Shown here one piece after another: positions 22,806-35,497 of a stretch of DNA of 64,000 nucleotides. The number at the start of each line of letters is the position of its first letter. The stretch's first letter is position 1. Source of the DNA: Galbula dea (lineage: Eukaryota > Chordata > Aves > Piciformes > Galbulidae); NCBI GenBank assembly GCA_013399015.1, contig VWZX01009068.1, positions 490,816 to 554,815 on the forward strand, given 5' to 3'. The notes beneath the pieces are model-generated. The model ran no database searches, was not told where the DNA came from, and saw only the letters and a program-made list of their open reading frames with translations. The position numbers and the translations under genes are program-made.

Positions 22806-24124
22806 ATGGGTAGAGATTCATCAGAAATATGTTCAAAATTCAATACTTTGCTAGAAATTATCAGCTCCAATGTGGATCAGCTGCAGAAGGAAGCAGTAAA
22901 GGGTGATAAGGAATCTAGAAATGTCACCTCTGAGGAAAACTGTAGGAATCTGGAAAGAGAAGACATAATGTGCAATGTAAATGCTACTGCAGAGAGGAAA
23001 GGAAAGGGTAATGAAGGGGAAGGTAGAGACAAACTCAAGGTTGCAACTGATTTGTGAGCTTGCATATGCACAATCTTGCAGACTCAGTGCTTTATTGCCT
23101 GCATGGTGTAAACCTGTCTAAAATAATTTTTCCATTGGTATAAACCCCAAATTTCTCAGCAAAATAGATCTTTTGCTTTGCTTTTGTTTCTCTGCAATCT
23201 GTTAGCATGAGGTTGGCACTAATGCCTTTTCTAACACATGAGATCAGGAACTGTAAGGCTATTGTATGAGTAAACTGTTCTTCTATTTGTATCTGTCAAT
23301 GAATTTGAAACTGGAGTGCACCTGCTCAAAGGAGGCTTTAACCTTCATCTCAGCTTTTGGAGTAGCTTTTCACATTAACATGCTGTAGCTGTCTCATAGT
23401 CTCAGATTACTGTATGAATTTAAGACTGAAAGTACATCTAACTTCAGCAATTGCTTGTCACTCACCTGTTGAAATCTGCATTTATATTGCTAATTACAGC
23501 TAGCAATTTCTTTTCCCTAGCACTATGCCCACTAGACTACCTACCACTTACCTGAATTTTCAGAAGCCATTTTCCATAATAGGTCAAAAGAAGTTCAGAG
23601 TGATATCCTTTCTGCTAATGCAAAAAGTGTTTTCTTCTTTAAAACTGCAATCATTTCAGCACTTTCTCCTTTCTCTATTTGTTCATGCTCCCTGGAGCTT
23701 GGTTTTAGATGAAATGGAAGCATGTTGGATGGATGCCTTCTTTCCTGTGACCTGAAATTGGCTTTAAAGAGACATTAAGGAGCAATTCTTGCTCATTCTA
23801 ATGAAACTTTAAAGACCACATGTGATTATGTGCTCATGCAACTTCTTGGATTAATCATTTATACTATGTGTTCTTGCCTTCAGAAATGATCCTTTGGACA
23901 TGATGCCATAAACAGCACCCCCAATACTGTATTTTCTTAAACATAATTTGTCAGGTGTTGTATGACTGGGATGAAAACAGGATATCATCTCTGAAATTAT
24001 CTGAACTTTGCCCCTGTCCACAGGGTGCTGTCATGGGGTTGTTAAATTGTCCAGTAAGTGTTGATCTGGGAGGAGGTGATGTTAGGCTACCTTGCTGCAT
24101 CAACTGCATTATGGGAATCTGTGC
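22806..24124. other. Unique non-coding sequence
   Basis: No gene or repeat recognised. A minus-strand perfect splice-donor match (CAG/GTAAGT) lies at 23546-23554, with a possible matching acceptor near 23752 (see findings). Confidence 0.5.
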
Positions 24125-24247
24125 CAGGCAGGTTGTTCAGGGCTTTGACTGACCTCAGGTAGTGAGAGATGCTTCTGCTCACGGCAAGAGTGTGGGACTA
24201 GACAGTGATTAAAGGTCCATTCCAGCCCAAACCACTCTATGGTTGTA
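24125..24247 (+). mobile_element. CR1 LINE, strongly diverged 3' end
   Basis: The blocks 'CAGGTTGTTCAGGGCTTTGA', 'GAGATGCTTCTGCTCACGGC', 'GTGGGACTAGACAGTGATTA', 'AGGTCCATTCCAGCCCAAAC' and 'CACTCTATGGTTGT' match the CR1 tail in order. Divergence is higher than in the other tails, suggesting an older insertion. Confidence 0.8.
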
Positions 24248-25197
24248 CCTTCATGAGCTGACTGATCTGACCTTAATTTGGCATTTCAGGTGCAGGGCCT
24301 GAATAATAATCCAGAAGATTGCTTCTCTGCCAAATTTCCCCCACAGTGACACTTTATATAAACATATATTGTTCCTTTATTTCATATTTTTAACATTTTA
24401 ACACTGCATATTGACATTATAAAACAGTTTATCTCTCCAAAGAGGCTGATGCATTTACACAAAACTAGAGAATCTTGATCCCAGTCTTGAGCACTCTATT
24501 TTTGATGAGTTGTGAATGACTGAAGCAGTGTTTGGGAAAGGTATGGGTTTGTTATTTGATGTAAGGCCAAGGCTGTGGTCCTCTGGTGCTTGGACAATCC
24601 TTGGAAGTTGTAGAGAGGTTCTAGAATTTTGGGTAGAGCTGGACATCTAGCACAAATAATGTTGTCTAGGATTTTCTTTGAGCAGTTAAAGATCAGAGAC
24701 TAGGAAAGAAATAATTTTAATTTTCTTTCCACTTATCTCTAAGTAGTGTATTTTGATAGCAGCTGACATATGGAATGCTGGGGGAAAAAAAGTGCTTTGA
24801 AATGTAAGTAATGTTTGTCAGAAACAGACACTATGTAATGATGTGACAATAACAAAACCAGTTTGCATGGCCCCTTAACTATATTATTTGTTTTGATTTG
24901 ACTGCAATAGAAAACACTCATCCACAGACTTTGCCTGGCTTGTCAGTTATTCAAAATCATAAACCTAAAGCAATGCAATCAGTTCCTGATTTCTGCTAGA
25001 TGACAACACAATCAAATACTACCACCTGCAGACACTGGCCTGTATCTCAGTCCCACTTTCTGTTGAAGCCAGTGAGCAAGAATGCTCTACAGAGTTAACT
25101 AAAAACCTGAAGAAGCTATTCTATGTGTTTGTGGGTTTGATTTGCATGTACTTAGTCACACCTTTTGATTGACACCTTTATATAATCCATGTACTGT
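24248..25197. other. Unique non-coding spacer
   Basis: AT-rich; no gene or known repeat seen. Confidence 0.55.
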
Positions 25198-25282
25198 AAT
25201 CATATCAAAATTAGGTTGTAAGAGACCTTAGGAGGTTTGTAGTCCAACTCCTTGGTCAAAAAAAGGACTAACTGCAAAGTCC
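25198..25282 (-). mobile_element. CR1 LINE, short 3'-terminal fragment
   Basis: 'AATCATATCAAAATTAGGTT' followed by 'GTAAGAGACCTTAGGAGG' and 'AGTCCAACTCCTTGGTC' is the reverse complement of a CR1 tail. It then continues with the 'GGACTAACTGCAAAGTCC' block. It is close to, and opposite in orientation to, the next CR1. Confidence 0.78.
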
Positions 25283-25404
25283 ATTGGGAAAAGCTTGGGT
25301 TTTTTTTCCTCTCTCCTATGCCCTGTACCTAATCCAAGTTTTTCTTGCACAACTTTCTTCTTGTGACTTTTTATTGTGTACTATATTCTTGTGCCTTCCC
25401 TCTG

Positions 25405-25706
25405 TAGTTGGAATGAGGTGGTGGTTGGTCTTTTCTCCCACGAAAAAGAGGAAATGGCCCCACAGTGCACTTGGGGAAGTTTAGGTTGGGTATTAGGAAA
25501 AGATTTCTTCACTGGAAGGTTTGTTAAGCCTTGGAAGAAGTTCCCCAAGGAAGTGGTGGTGTTATCATTCCTGGAGGTATTGAAAAGACATTTAATTGTG
25601 GTGCTGAGGGACGTGGTTTAGTAGTGGAATAGGTAGTGTAAAGTTTGTGGTGTGACTCAATGATCTTAGAAGTCTTTTTCAACCTCAATAATTCTATTAT
25701 TCTAAT
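25405..25706 (+). mobile_element. CR1 LINE, 3'-terminal fragment
   Basis: Sense CR1 with 'GAGGTGGTGGTTGGTCTTTT', 'CTCCCACGAAAAAGAGGAAA', 'GAAGTTTAGGTTGGGTATTA', 'GGAAGTGGTGGTGTTATCAT', 'GTGCTGAGGGACGTGGTTTA' and a degenerate ATTCTATTATTCTAAT terminus. The 81-codon open frame (25376-25621) is the remaining ORF2 C-terminal coding region of the LINE. Confidence 0.92.
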
Positions 25707-28700
25707 AATTCTTCTCCAGTTTTATTTCATCCCAATGCTTGCTGAGAGTTGCCACAGTCCCCAGCCCTCCCCCACACCCCACCCTAGCCTGCTCCTTTGT
25801 TCCTGGGAGAGAGAGAAAACTGGAAAGTAATCAAATTGCTCTACCTGCACTAGCAGCTGAAAGGCACATGTTGGAGACTGAGTGCAAGTGAAATAATATT
25901 TGTTTTCAATCATCATATTGATCCCAGCCTGTTAATGAACAGCATATTAAGGGAAAGATAGAATTCAAATGCCCTACACAGATAACTAGATGGGTGAAAA
26001 ACTGCCTGAAGGTAAGGGCCATGGAAAAGATTAAAGAATAGCTGTGAAAGGAAAGAAACTAGTTTGGAATGGAAGCCACACTCAGTCATCATGTCCTGGT
26101 AAGTCTGATGATGATTCTCACTGCTTCAGATCCAGGGCTCTACATCTGAGCTCCAACAGAAGCTGGATTTACCTGGGGAGAGAGAAATGTATTTTATTTT
26201 TTAAGAAGCAAATGTGTTTAATATGAGATATGTATTTGAAACAAATTTTCTGCAGAAGCTGAAAAAGCAATGGCTTTGCCTGATAGATCCTCCCAAAGGA
26301 ACCATGGCTCAGAGCAGTATCATACTTGTCTTCATCTTTACAATGAAACAATCCTGGAGGCAGATTAAGTGCCCAGAATGAACACATAGAAGAAAGGCAT
26401 AAGTTTGCCAGTGAACAATAGCATTCATCCAAAGCCAGAGAGAGTTGTTTCAGGCAGCTTTCTTTTGCTGCTTTTATTTTTTTGGTGGTGGTTTTTTTTT
26501 TGTTCAGTTCAGTCTGATGGCAGCTCAAGCTCAACAGCAGTTTAAAGCTATGATAGCACAAACCCAGGCATTCTATCCTCCAGCTTATGTCAGCTTATTT
26601 TGATTCAATAGAAGCATTGGAGCCAGCCCCAGAACTGCTGTATGTACTATGTGGATGTTGTTTAATGTTCAACCTTCCTTTGCAATGCTCAAACTTAAGA
26701 GGTTAAAAACACTAGCTAAAGGGAAGGAAAAGGGAGAGGGTGGGGTGGAAACCCATAACCTTTTTACTTGTTCTGTGGATCCATATGGTTTCTGAGGTAA
26801 AAATATGTGGTGTTCATGATGGGACATTTGGATTTCTTAAGAAATGCTTCTCCCCTTGGATTGATCATGTGCTGGAATAAGGGACAGGATTTATTTCTTT
26901 ATTTTTAGTGACTCAGACACCTTGTTTAATGAGTTTGTTATATACTGCAACAGGGGCAAAAATCTCAAGTGCAGAGCTGTAAATAGAGACGTTTCCCAGC
27001 TGAGGAAGTAATACTGTCACTGTGGTCCAGATGTAGGTTAATTCTTAAGCTCAAAGCACTGAGGTGTTTTCAGAAATGGATATCCACAAGAGAGAAGGCT
27101 TTGGGTACTTAAGTTGCTTTTGGAAGCTGCAAGTAACTACCTGTTCACTTTCCAATACACTATAAAAGATTTTCTAACCATGTTAAAATCATTAACCATT
27201 ATGTGCCTCCCCTTTGCTACCTCCTGGACCTAGGACATAGGTTACATCCACTTGATGACTTGAACTTGGACCTTAACTTGCTAACAAGCTTTCTGTGAAG
27301 CAAATTCAGAGCATGATTTAGGAGTCAGGACATTGCTGAGGTCATTCCCAACAGTTTGCAATCAACTATCATTTTTTCAGACCTTACAGCCACACATTTT
27401 CCAGTGCAGTTAACTTTTGGGGCTGTAGATGTTACAGACTATTGAATCTCTTTGACTGTGTCTGGAGCTCATGAGAGAGGTCTGTAATTATTTGTAGGTA
27501 GTTTTTTGACTAAAATTCTGACTAGAACAGCTTTTTTCAACTTTCAACTTGCTGCCCATTTGTTGGCTAAGCCTCTTAAAGCATTTGACACATCAGATGC
27601 ATGACTCTGAAGTCTAAAAGATATATGAATAGTACCTGGTTGGTTGGTTGAAGCCACAGAATAATAAACAGAGTTCAGGAAGAAACAGAAGGTCAGAAAA
27701 TGCTCAGTGATATCTGATGTTTTATACATGCAAACCAAGGGCATGACATAATTAATTTCTTTGGGCAGCAAGGCAAGGAACAAAGGAAAGAGCAACTTAG
27801 ATGGGAGAAGGGTGAGCTGTGAAATGAGCAAGCTTTGCAAAAGATAAAAAATGGTCATGGGAAAGGTGTTAATTTTAACAATTGAAAAAAGTACCCAATT
27901 AATAATGTGATGTAGAAGAAAGCCAATACTGCTACAGAACACTAAAATGCCTTTCTGATTAAAAGCTAACTCTTAGGGCCCAAATCCTCTAATTTAGGTC
28001 TATTTTTTAATTCTGCACATTTCATTTGTTTAGGTTGTAGAAATTACATAGGCAATGGTCAACACAATGTTGCCTGCAGAGTTACCTGTGGAAAATTAAC
28101 TCTGTCCTCCTGTTCATGCATTATAGTGGAAATTTAACTGGCATCTCCTCTTGAGCCCTGGTTATAGAGGTATTTCTTATCTTATACAAAAAATGTAAGT
28201 GCTTTATATTCAGCAGGGAGCAGAAAATTATGGATGCAGCCTGTATAAAGTTCTCCTCTGATCATACCTTAAATTCTATAGGTATGAAATAAAGGGAAGG
28301 AAACAAAGTCTCTGCATGTCCCCAGTTACTTGAATCCATGATCAATAGGATCACTCATACCGAATTTAACAGCACAATGTTACTCAAGGTCAGTATCTTC
28401 TTTCTCAGTGATTAAGGGTCATGTCAGAGAAGACAGATTCCTTTGATTGTTTATGCTGTTCACGTCTGAGAGGGATAGAAATCACTCATGACCAGTTAGA
28501 CACCCTAGCCTGAGGCAGTTTAAATGGATGCTGTGACTTCAGCAATAGTTCCAGTTGAACTTTTGCTGCTCCTATGTATTGTGTGGGATTTTCTGTGAGA
28601 TACACTGCAGTATTAGGGACTAAATGATACCAGTGAGCACATTCCCTTGAACGGCTGGCTTTGATCTTCCCTGGCTGAAAGACTTCAAAGTCATTTTGAG

Positions 28701-28863
28701 GGTGAGAAACATTTGGAGTTTTGCAGGTGTCCTTTTCTGTACCTGGCCTTTTAAAGAAGGTCTCTGTTATGTACATTTTGCTGTGAGGGAATAAAAAATG
28801 TGGCGGCTAATTGCATAAGAAGTTTATTTTTCAAAGTTCACAGATAATTAGCAGCAGTATGCT
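25707..28863. other. Unique non-coding sequence
   Basis: Two minus-strand open frames of 130 and 132 codons (26169-26561 and 27544-27942) have no recognised domain. Both have low-complexity or generic hydrophobic composition and no paired splice or promoter signals were found. They are regarded as chance frames in AT-rich DNA. A C-rich patch lies at 25757-25790. Confidence 0.5.
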
Positions 28864-29084
28864 AATCATAGAATCATTTGGGTTGGAAGAGACCTTTTAG
28901 ATCACCAAGTCCAACAGTTAACACAGCACTACCAAGTCCACCAGTAGACCATGTCCCTCAGCACCACATCTATATGTCTTTTCAATACCTTCAGGGATGG
29001 TGACTCCACCACTTCCATGGGCAGATCGTTCTGGCATTTAAAAACCCTTTCTGTGGAGAAATTTCCCTTTCTGTGGAGAAATTG
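28864..29084 (-). mobile_element. CR1 LINE, 3'-terminal fragment
   Basis: It begins with 'ATCATAGAATCATTTGGGTT', then 'GGAAGAGACCTTTTAGATCA', 'AGACCATGTCCCTCAGCACC', 'CTTCAGGGATGGTGACTCCA' and 'CCCTTTCTGTGGAGAAAT'. This is a minus-strand CR1. Its last segment has been tandemly duplicated (see the repeat at 29045-29083). Confidence 0.94.
29045..29083. repeat. 20-bp tandem duplication inside a CR1
   Basis: The 20-base unit CCCTTTCTGTGGAGAAATTT at 29045-29064 is followed immediately by a second, 19-base perfect copy at 29065-29083. CR1 has one copy of this block, so the duplication happened at or after insertion. Confidence 0.93.
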
Positions 29085-30469
29085 CAGTGAATGCAATGGG
29101 TTTTAATTATGAGGATGAGCTCAAAAGTCTTTTGTCAACCCAGTTTGGAGTAACTATATATGACACAGTACAACAGTCAAGAGAACAAAAGTTGTAGGGG
29201 GATCTATAAATACTTTGGTGATCTCAAGGGACTTTTCAAAGTATATATATCTTCTGTTAACAAACCAAGCCCTTCTAATTAGTGTAAGTGACTACAAAAC
29301 TCTAACCAAAGAGCACCAATTAGAGAAAGCACAACCTAATTTAATGACTTCAGAAGTTATTACCTGCCTAAACGAAGTCTGACATAAGGCAAGTATTGAT
29401 GGAATTATGTGGATTGGATGAGAAGCCTGGTGGTTTTGTGCCAAGTGGAGGAAAGTGGGGAGGAGAGTTGAAGAGAGGGGAAGTTCTGGCTTGTGACAGA
29501 GAAACTCATTTACCCCAGATCTGAAATCCATATGCTTGTTAACTAGGAACTGGCTACATCCCAACATGAAAAATGAAGCTTGCATTTCGTGTGAGAAGCA
29601 GCAATTTGCATTGATTTGCACATGATTTGTGTCTAATTTGCTAATCGTTAAACTCCATGTGATATGTAAATGGGTAGAAAGTTAAAGCCAAAGTTTTAAA
29701 TTCATTCACTTTGACAATTTAATCCATTGACAGCAGTTGCCTTCTCACACAATCTAAGAACACTGAAATTTAGCCTCGTGAAAGGTTTGGGCAAAGGTTT
29801 TTCACTCATTTCCTTTTGCTGCTACTGTCCAAAGGCAGATCAAACTTCTTTAGCAGTGACCTGTTTTATTTAGGATTTTTGAGATACCTGATTATTCCAC
29901 TGCTGTTTATGTGACTTGTGGTCCATCTACAGGTGAGGCTGACCAGTACAGCAAATTATCAGCCTCAGATACCTGAAATACAGGCAGAAAGCAGAGGAGA
30001 AAATGTAGGAATGGCAGAAGTAAAAATAGCTGCCTGCAAGACACTGCAGGATTAGTGTTAATGTGAGCAGGATCAGGCTGAAAATCTGTAAGCAGACCTT
30101 CTAATATTTTGGACAAATACACATAATTTTCTTTTAAATGAGTTTAAATGCAGAAGGACAATCACTATATTTCAATATTTTAAACTCCCCAAACCTACAT
30201 GGAAACTTGGTCTGTTTTGACTGAGATTGTAACAAGAGGTGACTAAACCAGGATGTTTGGTCTTACCCAGTGGTAAGAAAGCAAAGGTAAGCAGATGCTA
30301 ACAGTAAAGAAAGAGATTTTTCCTGATTTCAAGGAATAAAAACACAATCCAAGTTCTTTTATCACTCACACTGCATTTTTCCTATTAGCTGTTCCCATTC
30401 ACAGATGAAATAGGCAACTTCAACAACAGGTGGAAGCTTAGTTATCTTAACATAAGATAACAGGTTTGG
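29085..30469. other. Unique non-coding spacer
   Basis: No gene recognised. A 109-codon minus-strand frame (29292-29621) has no known similarity. A purine-rich stretch is present near 29445-29485. Confidence 0.55.
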
Positions 30470-31048
30470 ATCATCACTAGTGTGGCCAGCAGGACTAGGA
30501 CAATCATTGTCCCTCTGTACTCAGCAGTAGTGAGGGCACACCTTGAATCCTGGGTTCAGTTTTGGGCCTCTCACTACAAGAAGGACATTGAGGAGCTGGA
30601 GCATGTCCAAAGAAAGGCAACAAAACTGGTGAAGGGTCTAGAGCACAAGTCTTAAGAGGAGAAGGTGAGGGAACTTGGGTTGTTTCATCTGGAGAACAAG
30701 AAGTTCAGGGGAGACCTTCTTGCTTTCAGCAACTAACCTGAAAGTAGGTTGGAGTGAGGTGAGGGTTGGTCTCTTCTCCCAAGGAGCAAGATAGGATAAG
30801 AGGAAATGACCTCAAGGTGCACCAGGGGAGGTTTAGGTTGGATATTAGGAAAAATTTCTCCACAAAAAGGGTTGTCAGTCCCTGGAACAGGCTAACCAGG
30901 GAAGTGGTGGAGTCACCATCTCTGGAGGTATTGAAAAGACATGTGGTGCTAAGGGAGGTGGTCTACTGGTAGACTTGGTAGTGCTGTGTTAATAGTTGGA
31001 CTTAGTGAACTAAAAGGTCTTTTCCAACCCAAATTATTCTGTGATTCT
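30470..31048 (+). mobile_element. CR1 LINE, ~580-bp 3' fragment (longest in window)
   Basis: The blocks appear in order: 'GTGTGGCCAGCAGGACTAGG', 'GTGAGGGCACACCTTGAATC', 'AAGAAGGACATTGAGGAGCT', 'GGAGCATGTCCAAAGAAAGG', 'TGAGGGTTGGTCTCTTCTCC', 'GGGGAGGTTTAGGTTGGATA', 'GGAAGTGGTGGAGTCACCAT' and 'GACTTAGTGAACTAAAAGGT', ending in 'ATTCTGTGATTCT'. This covers the C-terminal part of ORF2 and the 3'UTR. Stops and frameshifts break the coding frame; only a 68-codon open piece (30766-30972) is left. It is an inactive, 5'-truncated copy. Confidence 0.96.
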
Positions 31049-31409
31049 CTAACTCCTCAAACTGAATGATAGGAGTAATTATGTATGAAAACATATGAAC
31101 ATGAGGTATCAAAGAGGACTCTGCATAGTTAATGAACAAAAAGTAACATAACATCCCAATGGAGCTAATCCTGCACTAGTAAAGTCATCATAAGGTTTTG
31201 TCTGCACAGAGATGCAACAGCAGACCTTTGAGATTAAGGTCAATTTGAATCCTGCCAGCAAAGCCTTTACTCTTGTGGTTGTCCTTCCATTTCAGTCTTT
31301 TGTCTTACAGCCTTCAACTACTGGACTATTTAATTGTTTTAGCACCATTTTAATAGTCTTACAATGTAAATTCTGACCTTGATAAGAGAAGGCTTTTACT
31401 TTTTGACTC

Positions 31410-31422
31410 TTTTTTTTTTTTT
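31410..31422 (+). repeat. T13 homopolymer
   Basis: Thirteen T residues followed by GCAG. It superficially resembles a 3' splice site, but no open exon or good donor follows (see rejected items). Confidence 0.85.
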
Positions 31423-31869
31423 GCAGATTCCAGCATAACAATTAATTCACTCTTAACAGAATCCAAAATTAGTCACTCCTGAAAATAATTGTGTTAATTA
31501 TGAAATTATTTTGTTTTATATAGGCAGCAGAGAAATTATGAAACACCTCAATGATAGTTTCTTCAAAATATCAAGTCATCTACTACTTAACTAGTCATTT
31601 ATGAAATAATTTGTCAGTTTGCATTTTAAGACTTCAGTTATTTTTACAGCTTTGCTATTGTGTACCTATCAAAACTGCTTTTTTTTGTCTGGGGTTTGTT
31701 TTTCCCCACTGTTAGAAATTTGATATGGTTTTATCTTCAACATTTATCTGAAATTAGCAGATTACATGTTGATGTAAATGAATTATTAAGAGATTATTAT
31801 GTCTTTGTGTGACTCACAGTGGTTTTGGACAAATCTTTTAAAAGTAAGATTAGAAGAAGGGGGCTAGGA

Positions 31870-31890
31870 TTTTATTTTATTTTATTTTTT
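31870..31890 (+). repeat. (TTTTA)n microsatellite
   Basis: Three perfect TTTTA units flanked by T runs. Confidence 0.8.
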
Positions 31891-33669
31891 GTGGAAATGA
31901 GACTGAACAGATTGAGTTCTTTGTGTATCAGATGCTCAGTTTCCTGTTTATGCTCCTTGAATCTGTTGGCCATAGTTTCTCCATTTGTCAGAAGAGGTAA
32001 CATCTCCAGACAAAGGCCAGAATGTTTTGTCAAAGTTCTCTCTGAGCAGGCAAACTACCCAAACTAGTGTTTCCAATCAAAGACAATCTATATAAGCTCA
32101 GTCTATCCTTTTTAGCCAGCCAGTGTATCAACCACATGCTTAGTGTTTGCTGATGTATAGGTAGATCAGAATTGGGTACAGCTGCCAAGGGAAGCATCCA
32201 GATCCATGACAAGGCAGACAGAGCATTTCAGTGGCTTGCCTTTTACTAAGTATTGCCACAGAGGAAAGGTTTTGGGGACAAATGATGAGGGAAAGCTGTA
32301 GGAGATAAGACTGAAATCCACAGGAAAGCAGGCTTCTGTAGCTTAGCTGCTCATGAGTTATTTTAATTCTTCTCTGCAAGGTGTCTCTACAGTGCTTTAT
32401 CTCCATAACAGTATTGGTTGAGACAGTATCTGCTGTGCTCTGAGGGAAACCCTCATTTAGATACAGGAAACAAATAACATCAATCAAACAGCACTTATGA
32501 CCCTTTCTGCAAAATACTACAGTAATGTGATTTTGATTTACTATTGCTCAGACTACTCTGGTAATTAGGAGCTCAAATGAATTTTAAACCTTATTGTTGT
32601 AAACAGTATAGGAAGACAACATTATGCTGTTTCATAGCCGGGAATGTACAGCAGAGAGGGGTAAGCTGGAAACCTGCTCCTTGACTCTAGTACTTAGTCT
32701 GCTGAATTTTGATCAGTGTCAAATTTTGTGCCATTCCTGCCAGTAAATGTATTACTGGGAATGAAAGGGAGATGTCTCTGGAGTCCTTGATTCCCATCCA
32801 GCAGCTGTGGGTCTAGATGGTGCTTGCTGAGGGTCTGTCTTCTGTAGCCCAAGATGACACTTTCTCCTTGTGGTGTGTGGTGTGTCTCATCTGAGCTTTT
32901 AAGCTGAAAAAGATGTACTATAGGGATTGGATCTCTATCAGCTGCTGCATGATGAATTATATTGCAGGGACTCCAAAGATACTGTTAAATACAGAAGTAT
33001 TCTCTGCTATCTATCCTTCCCTTCAATGCTTTCTGTAGTCAGCTCCCTTATTCTGTTTTTACCTCTCTAGCTCATACTGCTGTGTTTGACTGGCAGGTAG
33101 AGACCAGAGCATTGTTAATTTACATATGCAATCGTTTGGATTTCCACAACATTATTAACATATATTTAATAAACAACAGTTAACTTTCAGCTGACATTTA
33201 TGACTATGTACTGAAGCAGAAACACTTTAAATGGGATTACACACAACTCTTCCTGAATCCAACTGTCTTATATACCTCTTTTCCTCTTTCCTTCTCAGAC
33301 ACCATTCAGGGCTCTTCTCCTGTTGAAAAGCTCCAAGAGGGAAAAAGATCAAATGTCTGACCATTGCTGCCTCCAAGCTGTGTTTTCAGGCTTTTTGCAT
33401 TTTTGGGAAGACAATCTCAGTTATCTTTCATTTCATGTCTTCCTGTTGCTTTTTCTTTTGAGAGCATAAGGAGGAAAAAATTGTCTGTATGTGGTTATGG
33501 AAGGAAGGATATGGTGGGAGAAGAAGCTTCACCTTGGTGTAACAAATTTAAATCCCAGTCCTGTAGAGGACAATGTCTATCCTTGTAGCAGGAGGAGGAT
33601 TTCAAGGTTGTTGAGATTTAGGTAGCTCTTATATGTTTAAATGTTCAAGCTTTTACTACTTCTAATATT

Positions 33670-33686
33670 AAAAAAAAAAAAAAAAA
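33670..33686 (+). repeat. A17 homopolymer
   Basis: Seventeen A residues. No retrotransposed body was recognised upstream, so it is listed only as a simple repeat. Confidence 0.9.
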
Positions 33687-35480
33687 TAGGGAATAAGAAT
33701 GGGGGGAAAAATATCAAAGCACTTAATGTGAAACATCTGCTTCAGGAAATGTTAGAAGAAAGTTTTAAAATCAGAAAAAAGTAATAATCCAGAAGACAAG
33801 AAAAACAATCAAGTTTAGTGGCATATGTTTTAGAAAGACTGTTTCCTTTTTACAACAGTAAACACAGAGTTGGACTGAGCATCTGAATTAATTTTGTTTT
33901 TTGGGGGTTGAGCATTACTCAGAGTAAAGACTCAAATTATGGATCTATGCTGGAAGTAATAAAACAATGTCCAACACTAAGTGCAATTTAACCAAGGGCA
34001 AAAGAGATTTTTAATTCCCACTGGTATTATTTTCCCTATTTCAAAATTGTAGTACTGAGTAGAGCAAGATTTGAATTATGTCACAGTGGAAATAAGTAAC
34101 TCTGCTGTCCACTAAGAGAGCTTTATTTTACTTGCTGATATTAATCATTTGGACATGAAATCAAACATGCCACCTGCAATTCCTGTTAAGATATTTGGCT
34201 TTTCTTTGCTCTTAGACTTTTCTGCAAATATATTCCTATGATCCTTTGTGTCTTCTGTCATCTTATCTTCATAGTACTAATCAGAAGGTTAAAGAAGTGA
34301 ATTCTTAGGTTTCACACTTTGAAAATGAAAATTTTTATAAATATTTATTTATCAATTTATTTAACATATGGCAAAGGATGGGGAAAGGAGGATAAAATTG
34401 TGCCTTGACAAAGTAGGAGTCAAATATTAAATGTACTGAAACAGAAATTGGAGAATGCCATCATGATAGATATAATTTTGTGTTAAGCAGTTATGTCTTT
34501 ACTTTCCCAGTAAGAGTTTATGGCAGATCCAAAGAGGTGGCCACCTGAGTCCGAAGGATGCCTGACTTTACTCCTGACATGTGGTGGTTGGGATTGCTGT
34601 CATGGAGTAATTAAGTTGGCTGAAGGTCTCTGAAGAAGCTGGCAACAGCCTCACCTTTTGTTGAATGTTGATCCTGTTTCCCAGCTGCAAGATAATCTTT
34701 CAGCTCAAGAATAAAGATTTCTTGTGTTTCCATAGAGAACAGACAAAAACATATTCAAATGTGTGAGTGAAGAGGAGCTCCTTTGTTGTACAGAAATAGG
34801 TTTTCTCCCCACGATCAGCTGATCTCTGAACTTTCTCTTTGTTTTCCTCCCACTGTATTTTTAAATTAAAATCTGACTGTAGTTTTTAGTTTAAATTTGG
34901 AGATGAAAATTCATTGTAATATGTGAGCTTATACCTTCAGTGAAAGAGAAGAGGAGTTAAGGTCTTGTCCTAAGAAATTGTTCTCTCCCAAGAGCTAGGA
35001 AGAGCCCATGCTTTCATGATGAATGATAATTTTTAAGATGTATGTCTGTTCTGCTGAGTAACTTCTGATTTCTTTGGTTTGGTCTCTTAATCTGTTTTTT
35101 ACTGAACATTGATTTTAGTTCAGTGCTTTTCTGGAAGTACTGTAACAAAGATTATCTTTCAATAGACTCCAAGCCTGAGTGGCTTAGTAAAAGTCTCTCA
35201 TCTTATTAGAGGTTTATGTTCTTAAAGCAGGCTCTCTTTCCCTTGTAACACATAGGCTAGTACTGCAGACAGGTGTATCTACAAAGCCTTGCTTAACTCT
35301 TTAGGTAACTGGTTGCAATGACATTGAAACCTGCACGGATTTTAAATAAGAAACACAGATAACAGCTTCATGTTCATATTTTGCTTCAAATTTTGTATCA
35401 AGTTTTCAGTAAGTGATTCCTATCAGTCCAGGTTTGGAAAAGATTTTATCCAATTCTTGTTGGAAATCTCTTGGGAAGCT

Positions 35481-35497
35481 TTTATTTATTTATTTAT
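35481..35497 (+). repeat. (TTTA)n microsatellite
   Basis: Four TTTA units in a perfect run. Confidence 0.85.

Noticed and set aside
26169..26561. 130-codon minus-strand frame as a gene
   Set aside because: It includes a lysine/threonine low-complexity run from an A/T simple tract and has no recognised domain or splice context.
27544..27942. 132-codon minus-strand hydrophobic frame as a membrane protein
   Set aside because: The leucine/phenylalanine richness follows from AT-rich codons; no promoter, signal or family similarity was seen.
31410..31426. T13 followed by GCAG as a 3' splice site
   Set aside because: The sequence after it meets stops quickly in two frames, and no good donor follows within an exon-sized distance.
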